From positions 3,224,001 to 3,288,000 of the forward strand of contig NZ_CP034449.1 of assembly GCF_003952425.1 (NCBI RefSeq): 64,000 bases of DNA, given 5' to 3'. This document shows positions 34,557 to 44,165 of the stretch, in pieces. A model generated the notes under the pieces. The model was not told the DNA's origin. It searched no databases and worked only from the letters and a program-made list of their open reading frames with translations. The translations under genes and the position numbers were made by a program. Numbering within the stretch: the first letter of the stretch is position 1; the number at the start of each line of letters is the position of its first letter. The DNA is from Mesorhizobium sp. M2A.F.Ca.ET.046.03.2.1. Lineage in GTDB: Bacteria > Pseudomonadota > Alphaproteobacteria > Rhizobiales > Rhizobiaceae.

Positions 34557-35087
34557 ATGCCTATTCTTATCGCGATACTTGGCCTGCTCGGAGCGGCCGC
34601 CATCTGGTGGTACCGGCTGAAATATATGAGCGACGCCGCGCGTGAGGTCGCCGACGTCGTCGGGCGCGTCCAGGGCAACCTGCGCCGCAAGAAGCTGCGC
34701 AACCAGGCCGCGCTCTCGCCGCTGACGGCGATCGACGATCCGGTGGTGGCGGCCGCGACGCTGATCACCGCGATCGTTGCCGAGCAAGGGCCGGTGCTGC
34801 CGAAGCGCGAGGCTGTCATCCGGGACGTCATCTCGCAGATCGCGGAAAGCCCGAAGAAGACCGACGAGGCGGTCGTCTACGCAAAATGGGCTGCAGCGCA
34901 GGTCGACGACACGACGATCGTCATCGACAAGCTGGCGCCGTTCCTGCGCGGCCGTCTCGACCCGCATGAGCGTGACGACCTGCTCAGCATGCTGAACCGT
35001 GTCGCGCAAGGCGGCGAGCAGAGCCTCAGGATACCCGACCAGCGGATGCTGAGGCTGCGGCAGAAGCTGGGTTTTGAGGTGAACTAG
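34557..35087 (+). CDS. Membrane-anchored hypothetical protein (possibly TerB-like)
   Basis: 176 residues from ATG 34557, with GGGGGAA just upstream; the longer frame from 34434 is less plausible. One N-terminal transmembrane helix PILIAILGLLGAAAIWWY, then a cytoplasmic helical domain with LTAIDDPVVAAATLITAIVAEQG and RGRLDPHERDDLLSMLNRVA (both described in part). The helical pattern recalls TerB/DjlA-like domains but lacks their acidic DGxxxxxE motif, so I do not assign it. Its stop is 2 bp before a family C element. Confidence 0.5.
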   Translation: MPILIAILGLLGAAAIWWYRLKYMSDAAREVADVVGRVQGNLRRKKLRNQAALSPLTAIDDPVVAAATLITAIVAEQGPVLPKREAVIRDVISQIAESPKKTDEAVVYAKWAAAQVDDTTIVIDKLAPFLRGRLDPHERDDLLSMLNRVAQGGEQSLRIPDQRMLRLRQKLGFEVN

Positions 35088-35088
35088 A

Positions 35089-35207
35089 ATTCAGGTGAGG
35101 CCGGCCTGCAAATGCCGGCTCCCTGCGCTTCCGGTGCTCACGTACTTTCAAGTACGCTCCGCTCCGGTTCTCGGGATCCGCCATTTTCGACTCGGCCTGA
35201 CCTGAAT
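35089..35207. repeat. Family C palindromic element (copy C1)
   Basis: Ends ATTCAGGT / ACCTGAAT, outer GAGGCCGGCC arm and GGCC arm, central hairpin CACGTACTT TC AAGTACG within GCTTCCGGTG...CGCTCCGGTT. About 119 bp, between convergent genes. Full copies also lie at 44984 and 52708. Confidence 0.9.
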
Positions 35208-35268
35208 TTCACCGCGCGGCGACGACCGTATCGCCTGCCTTCGTGATGGAGCGAAACGCCTCTCGCGT

Positions 35269-35444
35269 CGTCATTCTATGGCGGAGCAAGGAGCGAAGCG
35301 ACGCGCGCAGACCATAGAATCCATTCCGTGACATCGGAGCGCCGCATCGGTGCAAATTCTGCGTCGCTGCGTTCCTTGGCGGAGGGAACGGAATGGATCC
35401 TCGGGTCTGCGCTCCGCTTCGCGTCACTCCGCCCGTGGATGACG
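35269..35444. repeat. Family B palindromic element with dissimilar arms (copy B5)
   Basis: The left arm stem is ATTCTATGG / CCATAGAAT; the right arm stem is ATCCTCGGG / CCCGTGGAT. Each arm pairs internally but the two arms differ from each other. The centre reads GCAAATTCTGC, one base short of the usual palindrome. Together with the C1 element it fills the 395-bp gap before the ubiH-like gene. Confidence 0.9.
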
Positions 35445-35482
35445 AAATGAGAGGCGCTGCCGCTATTCCTCCAGGAAAGGGT

Positions 35483-36760
35483 TCAGATCGCCTCGCCCTT
35501 GAGCAGCCTCGGCGTGTCGCCGGAGAGGCCCGAGGCCTGGCGGATGAAGAAATCCTTCAGCCTGGGCATGCGCTCGACCAGCCCGAGGCCGAGATCGCGG
35601 ACGGCGCGCAGCGGGCCAATGTCGTTGGAAAACAAACGGTTCAAGACATCGGTGGTGACGCCCATCTGCAGCGTGTCGAAGCGGCGCCATTGCTGGTAGC
35701 GCTCGAGCACGTCGAGGGCGCCGATGTCCTGGCCGAGCCGGTCGGCCTCGACGATGACTTCGGCGAGCGCGGCGACATCCTTGAAGCCGAGATTGAGGCC
35801 CTGGCCGGCGATCGGGTGGATGCCGTGCGCGGCGTCGCCGGCGAGCGCGATGCGCGGCGCGACGAAGGCGCGGGCCAGCGTCAGGCCGAGCGGCCAGGCG
35901 CGCGGCTTGTCGACGACCCTTATTTCGCCGAGCTTCAGGCCGAAGCGCTGCTCCAGATCGTGCTCGAAGACGAACTCGTCGCCCTCGACCAGAGCCTTGG
36001 CGTCTTGCGTGCGCTCCACCCAGACGATCGACGAGCGATTGGTTCCGTCCTTGTCCGGCTTCAGCGGCAGTGTCGCGAAGGGGCCGGCTGGCAGGAAATG
36101 CTCCTCGGCGCGGCCGTTGTGCGGGCGCTCATGCGCCACCGTGCAGACGATGCCGGACTGGCCGTATTCCCATTTGACGGTCTTGATGCCGGCCAGGTCG
36201 CGCAGCCTGGAGTTGACGCCGTCGGCGGCAATCAGCAGCCGCGCCTTCATCGCCGCGCCGTCGGCCAGATGCACCGTGATGCCGGCGCCGTTGACGTCGA
36301 AGGCGCTGACCGCGACGCCTTCGATGATATCGATGCCGAGCTTTTCGGCGCGGCGGCGCAGCGCGCCGTTCAAGTCACGGTTGGCGACCATGTGGGCGAA
36401 AGGCTCGCCCGGCGCCACCTCGCCGTCGAAGGTCAGGAACACCGGGCGCACCGGGTCGGCGGCGCGCGAATCGGTGATGATCATTTCGGTGATTGCCTGC
36501 GCTTCCGGCGCGATTTCGTCCCAGACACCGAGCTGCTCCAGCATGCGGCTGGCGGCGGCGGCGATGGCCGAGGCGCGCCCGTCCCGTTGCCAGACGCCCG
36601 CAGGCGCGGCGTCGACGACGGCGATGGCGAGGCCCGGCCGCGCCTGCTTCAGCGACACGGCCGCGGTGAGGCCGACATAAGCCGCGCCGGCGATGAGCAC
36701 GTCGAGCGGCGCTTCGCGGTTCGCATCGGCCTTTGCTCCATCCGGCTTGCGGTCGACCAT
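35483..36760 (-). CDS. UbiH/COQ6-type FAD monooxygenase
   Basis: 425 residues from ATG 36760 (AAGGA at 8 bp). Earlier in-frame ATGs at 36838 and 36946 would add a non-conserved extension. FAD motif LIAGAAYVGLTAAVSL (about residues 22-37; the usual GGGxxG reads AGAAYVG), the NAD(P)H/FAD motif DGVNSRLRD (about 175-183) and the second FAD motif ALAGDAAHGIHPIAGQGLN (about 310-328) place it with ubiquinone-biosynthesis hydroxylases. Which ring carbon it hydroxylates cannot be read. It is divergent from tesB across 104 bp. Confidence 0.88.
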   Translation of the reverse strand: MVDRKPDGAKADANREAPLDVLIAGAAYVGLTAAVSLKQARPGLAIAVVDAAPAGVWQRDGRASAIAAAASRMLEQLGVWDEIAPEAQAITEMIITDSRAADPVRPVFLTFDGEVAPGEPFAHMVANRDLNGALRRRAEKLGIDIIEGVAVSAFDVNGAGITVHLADGAAMKARLLIAADGVNSRLRDLAGIKTVKWEYGQSGIVCTVAHERPHNGRAEEHFLPAGPFATLPLKPDKDGTNRSSIVWVERTQDAKALVEGDEFVFEHDLEQRFGLKLGEIRVVDKPRAWPLGLTLARAFVAPRIALAGDAAHGIHPIAGQGLNLGFKDVAALAEVIVEADRLGQDIGALDVLERYQQWRRFDTLQMGVTTDVLNRLFSNDIGPLRAVRDLGLGLVERMPRLKDFFIRQASGLSGDTPRLLKGEAI

Positions 36761-36864
36761 GGCATCATCCTTTCGCGGCTTCGTCGCGCCGCCGCTTGCG
36801 GCCTTGACTGGCCGTACATCCTGTCCGAAACCGGCCATGGCGCATCCCTTGAAGGATTTCAGAC

Positions 36865-37728
36865 ATGACGGCGGCCATGGACGAGCTTCTCGACATTCTC
36901 GACCTCGAGCAGCTCGAACACAATCTGTATCGTGGTCGCAGCCCAAAGGTCGACTGGCAGCGCGTTTTCGGCGGCCAGACCATCGCCCAGGCGCTGGTCG
37001 CCGCGCAGCGCACCGTGGAACCGGAGCGCCATGTGCATTCGCTGCACGGCTATTTCATGCGGCCCGGCGACACCAAGCTGCCGATCGTCTACGACGTCGA
37101 CCGCATCCGCGACGGCGGCTCCTTCACCACGCGCCGGGTCGTGGCGATCCAGCATGGCCAGGCGATCTTCTCGCTGGAGGCTTCGTTCCAGCAGGACGAG
37201 ATTGGCCTTGAGCACCAGATGCCGATGCCGCGCGACGTGCCGGCGCCCGACACGCTGCTGTCCCAGCGCGAGCTGCTCGGCAAATTCGGCGAAGCGGTGC
37301 CGGAAGGCATCAGGCGCTACTGGGATCGCGACCGGCCTATCGAGATGAAGCCGGTGATGCTGAAGCACTATACGAGCCGCGAGAAGCTGGAGCCGCAGCA
37401 GAACATCTGGATCCGCACCACCGGCCCGGTGCCCGAAAACCGTGCGATACAGGCGGCCGTGCTCGCCTACCTCTCCGACATGACGCTGCTCGACACCTCG
37501 ACCTTCGCGCATGGCCGCGCCATCTTCGACCGCGACATCCAGGCGGCCAGCCTCGACCATGCCATGTGGTTCCACCGCAGCCACTCGCTCGACGACTGGA
37601 TCCTCTACAACCAGGACAGCCCGTCGACGCAAGGGTCGCGCGGCTTCACCCGCGGTTCGCTGTTCGCGCGGGACGGAACGCTCATCGCTTCGGTCGCCCA
37701 GGAAGGCCTGATCCGACTCAAGCGCTGA
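36865..37728 (+). CDS. tesB: Acyl-CoA thioesterase II
   Basis: Hydrolyses medium- and long-chain acyl-CoA. 287 residues forming a double hot-dog fold. N-terminal NLYRGRSPKVDWQRVFGGQTIAQAL (described in part) and HSLHGYFMRPGD are typical of TesB. The catalytic triad counterparts are the Asp in SLDHAMWFHR (about residue 231), the Thr in GFTRGSLF and the Gln in VAQEGLIR near the end. GAAGGA lies 9 bp before the ATG. A rho-independent terminator follows the stop. Confidence 0.93.
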   Translation: MTAAMDELLDILDLEQLEHNLYRGRSPKVDWQRVFGGQTIAQALVAAQRTVEPERHVHSLHGYFMRPGDTKLPIVYDVDRIRDGGSFTTRRVVAIQHGQAIFSLEASFQQDEIGLEHQMPMPRDVPAPDTLLSQRELLGKFGEAVPEGIRRYWDRDRPIEMKPVMLKHYTSREKLEPQQNIWIRTTGPVPENRAIQAAVLAYLSDMTLLDTSTFAHGRAIFDRDIQAASLDHAMWFHRSHSLDDWILYNQDSPSTQGSRGFTRGSLFARDGTLIASVAQEGLIRLKR

Positions 37729-37743
37729 GCCGGCTTCTGATCG

Positions 37744-37766
37744 ATGCCTGCCAAGCAGGCATTTTT
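37744..37766 (+). terminator. tesB terminator
   Basis: ATGCCTGC / GCAGGCAT with a 3-nt CAA loop, then TTTTG. It lies 15 bp after the tesB stop. Confidence 0.8.
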
Positions 37767-37876
37767 GAAATCTTGCCTATTTTTTGATCACGACACCCGA
37801 TGCGGCCGCGCACAAATGATGTGCGCAGGCCGCTCTGCCCCTTTGTTTACAACAGGTTAACGCCATGCTTCGGCAA

Positions 37877-37893
37877 TTGGCACGGAGCTTGAA
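37877..37893 (+). promoter_or_regulatory. Candidate sigma-54 promoter of glnK-amtB
   Basis: TTGGCACGGAGCTTGAA matches the -24/-12 consensus YTGGCACGNNNNTTGCW at all fixed positions except C to A in the -12 element. It lies 85 bp before the glnK start, as expected for an NtrC-activated glnK-amtB operon. Confidence 0.7.
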
Positions 37894-37971
37894 TCCTGTC
37901 GGGCACTCTCCGGCTCTCCTCGGGATCGGTGTAGGTGTGCAAACGCGGGGGACCGCAACAGCAAAGGGTGA

Positions 37972-38316
<345 letters not shown>

Positions 38317-38347
38317 GCGGCGACCATCCATTCCAACGGAGAGTTAA

Positions 38348-39697
38348 ATGAATATTCCTTCCACCTTGAAGACGACGGGACGCGCGGCCGCTTCGCTCGC
38401 TCTCGTAGCGCTGAGCACCGCCGCCGCCTTCGCGCAGGAGGCCGCTCCGGCGGCGCCTGCGGCGCCCGCCGCTCCGACCCCGGTTCTCGACACCGGCAAT
38501 ACCGCCTGGATGCTGACCTCGACGGCGCTGGTGCTGATGATGACCATTCCGGGCCTGGCGCTGTTCTACGGCGGCATGGTGCGCAAGAAGAACGTGCTCG
38601 CCACCATCATGCAGAGCTTCGCCATCACCTGCCTGGTGACGGTGCTGTGGTTCATGTTCGGCTATTCGCTCGCCTTCACCACCAACGAATCCGCCAGCTT
38701 GAACAGCTATGTCGGCGGCTTCTCGCGGTTCTTCCACCACGGCATCACCGTCTCGACGCTCTGGCTGCCGGGCGTGGCGAATATTCCCGAATTCGTCTTC
38801 TCGATGTTCCAGTTGACCTTCGCCATCATCACGCCGGCGCTGATCGCCGGCGCCTTCGCCGAGCGCATGAAATTCTCGGCGCTGCTGATCTTCATGGGCC
38901 TGTGGCTGGTGTTCGTCTACGCGCCGATCGCGCATTGGGTGTGGGGCGGCGGCTTCCTCGGCTCGGCCGGTGTGCTCGACTTCGCCGGCGGCACGGTCGT
39001 CCACATCAACGCTGGTGTCGCGGGCCTGGTCTGCGCGCTGGTGCTGGGCAAGCGCGAAGGCTACGGCACCACCAACATGGCGCCGCATAACCTGGTCTAC
39101 TCGGTCATCGGCGCCTCGCTGCTGTGGGTCGGGTGGTTCGGCTTCAACGCCGGTTCGGAACTGGCGGCCGATGGCCTTGCCGGCGCCGCGATGATGAACA
39201 CGCAGGTTGCCACCGCCGCTGCGGCGCTCGCCTGGATGTTCGCCGAATGGATCGTCGCCAAGAAGCCTTCGGTGCTCGGCATCATCTCGGGCGCGGTCGC
39301 TGGCCTAGTGGCGGTGACGCCGGCCTCCGGCTTCGTCAACCCGACCGGCGCCTTCATCGTCGGCATCCTCGCCGGCGTCATCTGCTACATCTCGGCGGTC
39401 AAGCTCAAGCATGCGTTCGGCTATGACGACTCGCTCGATGCCTTCGGCGTGCACGGCGTTGGCGGCATCGTCGGCGCGCTGCTCACCGGCGCGCTCGCCG
39501 ATCCGACGATCAACGCGCTCGGCAAGGACGCCTCTGTAGGCAAGCAACTCTACGGCATTGTCTTCACCATCCTGTGGACGGCGATCGCCACCTTCGTGAT
39601 CCTCTACATCGTCAAGGCGCTGGTCGGCCTGCGTCCGTCGACCCAGGAAGAGGTCGAGGGTCTCGACGTCACCCAGCACGGCGAAGTGGTGCCGTAA
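38348..39697 (+). CDS. amtB: Ammonium transporter
   Basis: 449-residue inner-membrane ammonium channel, about 11 helices after an N-terminal signal peptide (SLALVALSTAAAFAQE, cleavage near residue 29) and an Ala/Pro-rich spacer. The channel twin-histidine residues are in YAPIAHWVWGGG (about residue 199) and AFGVHGVGGIVGALLTG (about 370). The family signature DFAGGTVVHINAGVAGL is at 213-229. The C-terminal tail after the last helix contacts GlnK. A perfect terminator follows downstream. Confidence 0.96.
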   Translation: MNIPSTLKTTGRAAASLALVALSTAAAFAQEAAPAAPAAPAAPTPVLDTGNTAWMLTSTALVLMMTIPGLALFYGGMVRKKNVLATIMQSFAITCLVTVLWFMFGYSLAFTTNESASLNSYVGGFSRFFHHGITVSTLWLPGVANIPEFVFSMFQLTFAIITPALIAGAFAERMKFSALLIFMGLWLVFVYAPIAHWVWGGGFLGSAGVLDFAGGTVVHINAGVAGLVCALVLGKREGYGTTNMAPHNLVYSVIGASLLWVGWFGFNAGSELAADGLAGAAMMNTQVATAAAALAWMFAEWIVAKKPSVLGIISGAVAGLVAVTPASGFVNPTGAFIVGILAGVICYISAVKLKHAFGYDDSLDAFGVHGVGGIVGALLTGALADPTINALGKDASVGKQLYGIVFTILWTAIATFVILYIVKALVGLRPSTQEEVEGLDVTQHGEVVP

Positions 39698-39722
39698 GGC
39701 TGCCTTTGCCCTTTGCATGGGC

Positions 39723-39758
39723 GCAATTCCGGAGGGTTTCATGCCTTCCTGGAATTGC
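39723..39758. repeat. Single hairpin of family A (copy A6)
   Basis: GCAATTCC, a 20-nt centre, then GGAATTGC. This is only the first of the two hairpins found in full family A elements. Confidence 0.55.
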
Positions 39759-39842
39759 CCCGAGGGCCGGCGGATCCTCCTCCCGCCGGCCCGGAATTCC
39801 TCCCAAGATCCCGTCGTGATGTCTCGAAAGGGCTCACGCCTT

Positions 39843-39876
39843 GAGGCCCGGAACACCCTTCCGGGCCTCCTTTTTT
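39843..39876 (+). terminator. glnK-amtB rho-independent terminator
   Basis: GAGGCCCGGAA / TTCCGGGCCTC, a perfect 11-bp stem with loop CACCC, followed by CTTTTTTG. It lies 145 bp after the amtB stop. Confidence 0.93.
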
Positions 39877-39879
39877 GTC

Positions 39880-40060
39880 CAGAGCCCGAAGCCGACTGCA
39901 AGACGGCCTGGGCGGCGACGCCCAAGGACAAGCAAGACAAGATGATAAAGGAGTGCCAGGACGCGGCGATGAGCAAGCCTCACGCCGAATTCTGCGCCAA
40001 TCTGATGGCGTATGGCGGCGCCAACAAGTGGTGCCCGAGGTCGGGTCCGAAAAGGCCTGA
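39880..40060 (+). pseudogene. Remnant of a small cysteine-containing protein gene
   Basis: In one frame the sequence reads ADCKTAWAATPKDKQDKM, then KECQDAAMSKPHAEFCANLM and AYGGANKWCP. This looks like a charged, cysteine-spaced small-protein sequence. There is no start codon with a ribosome site, the frame runs on from the amtB terminator, and it degrades into arbitrary sequence after about 40060. It may be a truncated gene; no intact copy is in the window. It lies in the 541-bp gap between amtB and ftsK, which otherwise holds the amtB terminator and a half repeat. Confidence 0.35.
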
Positions 40061-40238
40061 TCGTTTCGGCGTTTCAAGCAAAAAGGTGGCGGGCTTCGCG
40101 GCTCGCCACCGTCGTTCCGCGCCATCTCCGGTAAAGGTCCATGGTTAATGCGGCCTTAACCTTCCCCCCGATAGTCTGGCGTTCGAATCTGCCGGAATGC
40201 GCCATGCGCCCGGCCAGGCAACGATCACGGGGAAGAGC

Positions 40239-42914
40239 ATGCGTTCAGGCGCCTCAGCACCGCTCGCGCTGACCGATACGGGGCACGGCATCCAGGCATT
40301 CGCGCGGCGTCAGGTCGGGCGGCTGGCCGGCGCCGGGCTGTTCCTGTTCACCGCCTTCGGCATCGCGGCTTTGGCCACGTGGAACGTTGCCGACCCGAGC
40401 TTCTCGCACGCCACCAGCAACGTCGTCACCAACGCCATGGGTTATGCGGGTGCGGTGTTCTCCGACCTTGCCATGCAGTTCTTCGGTCTTGCCGCCGTGG
40501 CCGGTCTGGTGCCCGCGGTTGTCTGGGGCTTTCTGCTTTTCACCGCGCGCGGCGTCGACAAATTGCCGAAGCGCGGCTTCGCCTGGTTCGGCTTCGCGCT
40601 TCTGGCCGCGGCCATCGCCGGCTGCGTGACGCCGCCCAACACCTGGCCGCTGCCGACCGGGCTTGGTGGCGTCTTCGGCGACATGGTGCTGAAGATCCCG
40701 GGCATCGCCGTCGGCGGTTACCCGAAAGGGCTTTTCGCGACGATCATCGCGGTCGTCCTCGCCGCGCCGATGTTATGGCTGTTTGCCTATGGCTCGGCGC
40801 TGATCGCGCGCAAGAACGGCTTCGCCGTCATGGAGCGCGCTGCTGCGCCCGATCCGCGCGAGCAGGACGAGATGCTGTTCGACGAGGATGAGGACGAGGG
40901 CGACGAGGGCATCCTGGCGCTCGGCGCCGTCACCCATTGGTGGCTGTCGTTCCGCGCCTTCTTGCATCGCCGCGCCGAGCGCCGCAGGCGGGAGCGCGAC
41001 GAGTTCGAGCCGCCGATGCAGCCCAAGTCCAGCGCATGGCGGCGCGCCGCCGAGCGCGTCGAATCGGCCGAGTTCGCCGAAAGCCGGGTGAGCCCGGGCG
41101 GCCGCGCCCGTGTCGAGCCGGAATTCTTCGCCGCCATGGTCAACGACCGCAGCGCTTCAGTCGATCCGGCGGACCAGGATATTTTCGAAAACGAGCAGGA
41201 CGAGGACGTCGACCTCGACGACTTCGACGACGAGGCGCCTGCCCAGCGGCGCGGCGCGCACGCCAAGGTGCAGAATTTCCGCTCCGATGCCGCGACCCGT
41301 GTCGCGGCGCCGGCGGCGCGGCCGGTGCCGGGCGCCCGTGTGCAGCGCGAGGCGCAGACCTCGCTGATCGGCTCCGACACGTTCGAGATGCCGTCGCTGC
41401 ATTTCCTCTCCGAGCCGAAGAACGTCGCCAAGGATCCAAGCCTGTCGAAGGACGCGCTGGAGCAGAACGCGCGGCTTCTCGAAGGCGTGCTGGAGGATTT
41501 CGGCGTCAAGGGCGAGATCATCCATGTCCGCCCCGGTCCGGTCGTCACGCTCTACGAGCTGGAGCCGGCGCCCGGCATCAAGTCCTCGCGCGTCATCGGC
41601 CTGTCCGACGACATCGCCCGCTCGATGAGCGCGATCGCCTGCCGCGTCGCCGTGGTGCCTGGCCGCAATGCCATCGGCATCGAGCTGCCCAACGCCAAGC
41701 GCGAGACGGTCTATCTGAGGGAGATCATGGCCAGTCGCGACTTCGAGACGACCAAGGCGAAGCTGGCGCTGGCGCTCGGCAAGACCATCAATGGCGAGGC
41801 GGTCATCGTCGACATCGCCAAGATGCCGCATGTGCTGGTCGCCGGCACCACCGGCTCCGGCAAGTCGGTCGCCATCAACACGATGATCCTGTCGCTGCTC
41901 TACCGGATGACGCCGCAGGAATGCCGGCTGATCATGATCGACCCGAAGATGCTCGAGCTCTCCGTCTATGACGGCATCCCGCATCTGCTCACGCCGGTCG
42001 TCACCGATCCGAAGAAGGCGGTCGTGGCGCTGAAATGGACCGTGCGGGAGATGGAGGACCGCTACCGCAAGATGTCCAAGGTCGGCGTGCGCAACATCGA
42101 CGGCTTCAACGCACGCGTTCAGCAAGCGGAGAACAAGGGCGAAAAAATCTCGCGCACGGTGCAGACCGGCTTCGACCGCCAGACCGGCGAGGCGATCTAC
42201 GAGACCGAGAACCTCGATCTCGAGCCGATGCCCTATATCGTGGTCATCATCGACGAGATGGCCGACCTGATGATGGTGGCCGGCAAGGATATCGAAGGCG
42301 CGGTGCAGCGGCTGGCGCAGATGGCGCGCGCCGCCGGCATCCATGTCATCATGGCAACGCAACGTCCTTCGGTCGACGTCATCACCGGCACGATCAAGGC
42401 GAATTTCCCGACCCGCATCTCCTTCCAGGTGACGTCGAAGATCGACAGCCGCACCATCCTTGGCGAGCAGGGCGCCGAGCAGCTGCTCGGCATGGGCGAC
42501 ATGCTCTACATGGCCGGCGGCGGGCGCATCCAGCGCGTCCACGGTCCGTTCGTCTCGGACGACGAGGTCGAGCGGATCGTCGCGCATCTGAAGCTGCAGG
42601 GCGTGCCGGAATATCTCGACGCCATCACGGAGGACGATGAGGAAGAGGACGAGGATGGCCCGTCCGGCAAGGGTGGTTCCGGCGGCGGTGGCGCCGGCAA
42701 TTTCGAGGATTCCGACGATCCCTACGACCAGGCGGTGGCGGTGGTGCTGCGCGACGGCAAGGCCTCGACCAGCTACATCCAGCGGCGGCTCGGCATCGGC
42801 TACAACCGCGCCGCCTCGATCATCGAGAAGATGGAGAAGGAAGGCATTGTCGGCCCGGCCAACCATGCCGGCAAACGCGAGATTTTGGTGCCGACCGAGG
42901 ACGACAAGTTCTAG
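40239..42914 (+). CDS. ftsK: DNA translocase FtsK
   Basis: Septal DNA pump coordinating chromosome segregation with division; it activates XerCD recombination. 891 residues from ATG 40239, chosen for GGGGAAG just upstream; an ATG at 40197 would add 14 residues. Four or so N-terminal transmembrane helices (about 30-200), an acidic and charged linker (about 215-380), an alpha domain, then the RecA-like motor with Walker A GTTGSGKS (536-543), Walker [14 protein letters not shown] (about 665) and [13 protein letters not shown] Gly/Glu-rich spacer precedes the C-terminal gamma domain ([20 protein letters not shown]) that reads KOPS-type polarity sequences. Confidence 0.96.
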   Translation: MRSGASAPLALTDTGHGIQAFARRQVGRLAGAGLFLFTAFGIAALATWNVADPSFSHATSNVVTNAMGYAGAVFSDLAMQFFGLAAVAGLVPAVVWGFLLFTARGVDKLPKRGFAWFGFALLAAAIAGCVTPPNTWPLPTGLGGVFGDMVLKIPGIAVGGYPKGLFATIIAVVLAAPMLWLFAYGSALIARKNGFAVMERAAAPDPREQDEMLFDEDEDEGDEGILALGAVTHWWLSFRAFLHRRAERRRRERDEFEPPMQPKSSAWRRAAERVESAEFAESRVSPGGRARVEPEFFAAMVNDRSASVDPADQDIFENEQDEDVDLDDFDDEAPAQRRGAHAKVQNFRSDAATRVAAPAARPVPGARVQREAQTSLIGSDTFEMPSLHFLSEPKNVAKDPSLSKDALEQNARLLEGVLEDFGVKGEIIHVRPGPVVTLYELEPAPGIKSSRVIGLSDDIARSMSAIACRVAVVPGRNAIGIELPNAKRETVYLREIMASRDFETTKAKLALALGKTINGEAVIVDIAKMPHVLVAGTTGSGKSVAINTMILSLLYRMTPQECRLIMIDPKMLELSVYDGIPHLLTPVVTDPKKAVVALKWTVREMEDRYRKMSKVGVRNIDGFNARVQQAENKGEKISRTVQTGFDRQTGEAIYETENLDLEPMPYIVVIIDEMADLMMVAGKDIEGAVQRLAQMARAAGIHVIMATQRPSVDVITGTIKANFPTRISFQVTSKIDSRTILGEQGAEQLLGMGDMLYMAGGGRIQRVHGPFVSDDEVERIVAHLKLQGVPEYLDAITEDDEEEDEDGPSGKGGSGGGGAGNFEDSDDPYDQAVAVVLRDGKASTSYIQRRLGIGYNRAASIIEKMEKEGIVGPANHAGKREILVPTEDDKF

Positions 42915-42925
42915 GGTTTGCCGAT

Positions 42926-42953
42926 ATTCAGGTGAGGCCGGCCTGACCTGAAT
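42926..42953. repeat. Minimal family C palindrome
   Basis: ATTCAGGTGAGGCC / GGCCTGACCTGAAT: the two ends of a family C element joined without the central 90 bp. It lies 12 bp after the ftsK stop. Confidence 0.75.
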
Positions 42954-43102
42954 CTTGGCAACCTTGGCCCGACCAGACGTAGGTCAGCAGGCAACCGGAA
43001 ATCGTCTGGCGCGTTTGTGCGAAGTTGTCGCGCACCCGCCAAACTTAGGCCCTAGTGGGAGTCCACATACTGCCACGACACGAATCACAGGAAGTGACCG
43101 GC

Positions 43103-43771
43103 ATGAACACCCAGACCGAATTCGCCATCACCCGCCGCCAGCTCCTCGGCCTCGGCTTGATGCTTGGCGGAGCTGCCGCTCTCAACCTTGTGCCCGGCTA
43201 CCAGCTTGTGGCGGCCGCGCAGGCGGCGGTGCCGCCGGCGGCGCAGAAGATCGCCGATCATTTCTCCTCGGTGAAGTCGATGAGCGGCGAGTTCGTCCAG
43301 TTCGGCCCGAAGGGCGAGCAGACCGGCGGCAAGTTCTTTCTCGAGCGCCCGGGCAAGATCCGCTTCAACTATGACGGCTCTTCGAACTTCCGCGTCATCT
43401 CCGACGGAAAGTCGGTGGTGATCCTCAACAAGAAGCTCAACACATCCGATCTCTACCCGCTGTCGAAGACGCCGTTGAAATTGCTGCTCGACGACCGGAT
43501 CGACCTCTCCGGCGGGCGCGTCAAGGCCGTCAAGGAAGAGGACGACCTTACGACCATCAAGCTTTCCGACAAGTCGGTCTTCGGCAACGCGATGATCACC
43601 ATGATGTTCGACCCGAAGACCTATGATCTGCGCCAGTGGACGATCACCGATGCGCAAGGCAAGGACACGACGGTGATGATCTTCAACACCAAGGAAGGCG
43701 TTAGCTTCCCGGCCGACACGTTTGCGATCGACTACACGGCGAACCGCGAGCTGAACACGAAGACGCGCTGA
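43103..43771 (+). CDS. LolA-like outer-membrane lipoprotein carrier
   Basis: 222 residues from ATG 43103 (CAGGAAG 9 bp upstream). The signal region ITRRQLLGLGLMLGGAAAL has a twin-arginine-like TRRQLLG motif, unusual for LolA. The mature domain has the LolA barrel pattern: SSVKSMSGEFVQFGPKGEQTGGKFFLERPGKIRF (described in part), then YDGSSNFRVISDGKSVVIL and a C-terminal SFPADTFAI-DY. The family shuttles lipoproteins across the periplasm from LolCDE to LolB. Position after ftsK matches the ftsK-lolA order of many proteobacteria. Confidence 0.85.
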   Translation: MNTQTEFAITRRQLLGLGLMLGGAAALNLVPGYQLVAAAQAAVPPAAQKIADHFSSVKSMSGEFVQFGPKGEQTGGKFFLERPGKIRFNYDGSSNFRVISDGKSVVILNKKLNTSDLYPLSKTPLKLLLDDRIDLSGGRVKAVKEEDDLTTIKLSDKSVFGNAMITMMFDPKTYDLRQWTITDAQGKDTTVMIFNTKEGVSFPADTFAIDYTANRELNTKTR

Positions 43772-43801
43772 CTTCCATTTAGCGCGCCGGTCCAAAGCCT
43801 T

Positions 43802-43999
43802 CGTCATCCTAGGGCGAAGCGACGCGAAGCGGAGCGCAGACCCTAGGATCCATGCCGTTACCTCTGCCGAAGGATGCGGAGGTTCAGAATGCGACACCAG
43901 ATGCGCACGGCAAGCGCTTCATTTTGCACCGCTGGCTTAGCGTCGATCGAACGGCATGGATCCTAGGGTCTACGCTCGTCGCTTCGCCCTAGGATGACG
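43802..43999. repeat. Family B palindromic element, variant arms (copy B6)
   Basis: Both arms use the stem ATCCTAGGG / CCCTAGGAT and the outer sequence ACGGCATGGATCC. The centre is longer and lacks GCAGAATTCTGC. Beyond the right end, GAAGTTGGGAAGCCTTGGCC extends the match to the left flank of the copy at 15540. It fills most of the gap before xthA. Confidence 0.9.
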
Positions 44000-44165
44000 A
44001 AGTTGGGAAGCCTTGGCCATCTCGAGGATCGGCGGCATGCTTCGGCTTGTCTTCGCTGCCGGTCGCTGGCAGGGTCCGGCACTGACTCTTTCCACAACGG
44101 CGTCATTTCCTGTCATGCCCATCCCCCTGCTGGCAGGTCTTGCGCTTTATCTCGGACCCCACCGC

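Noticed and set aside
39717..40148. Intact 143-residue gene after amtB
   Set aside because: The frame runs through a half repeat and the amtB terminator, has no ribosome site, and only its middle looks protein-like, so it is listed as a remnant.
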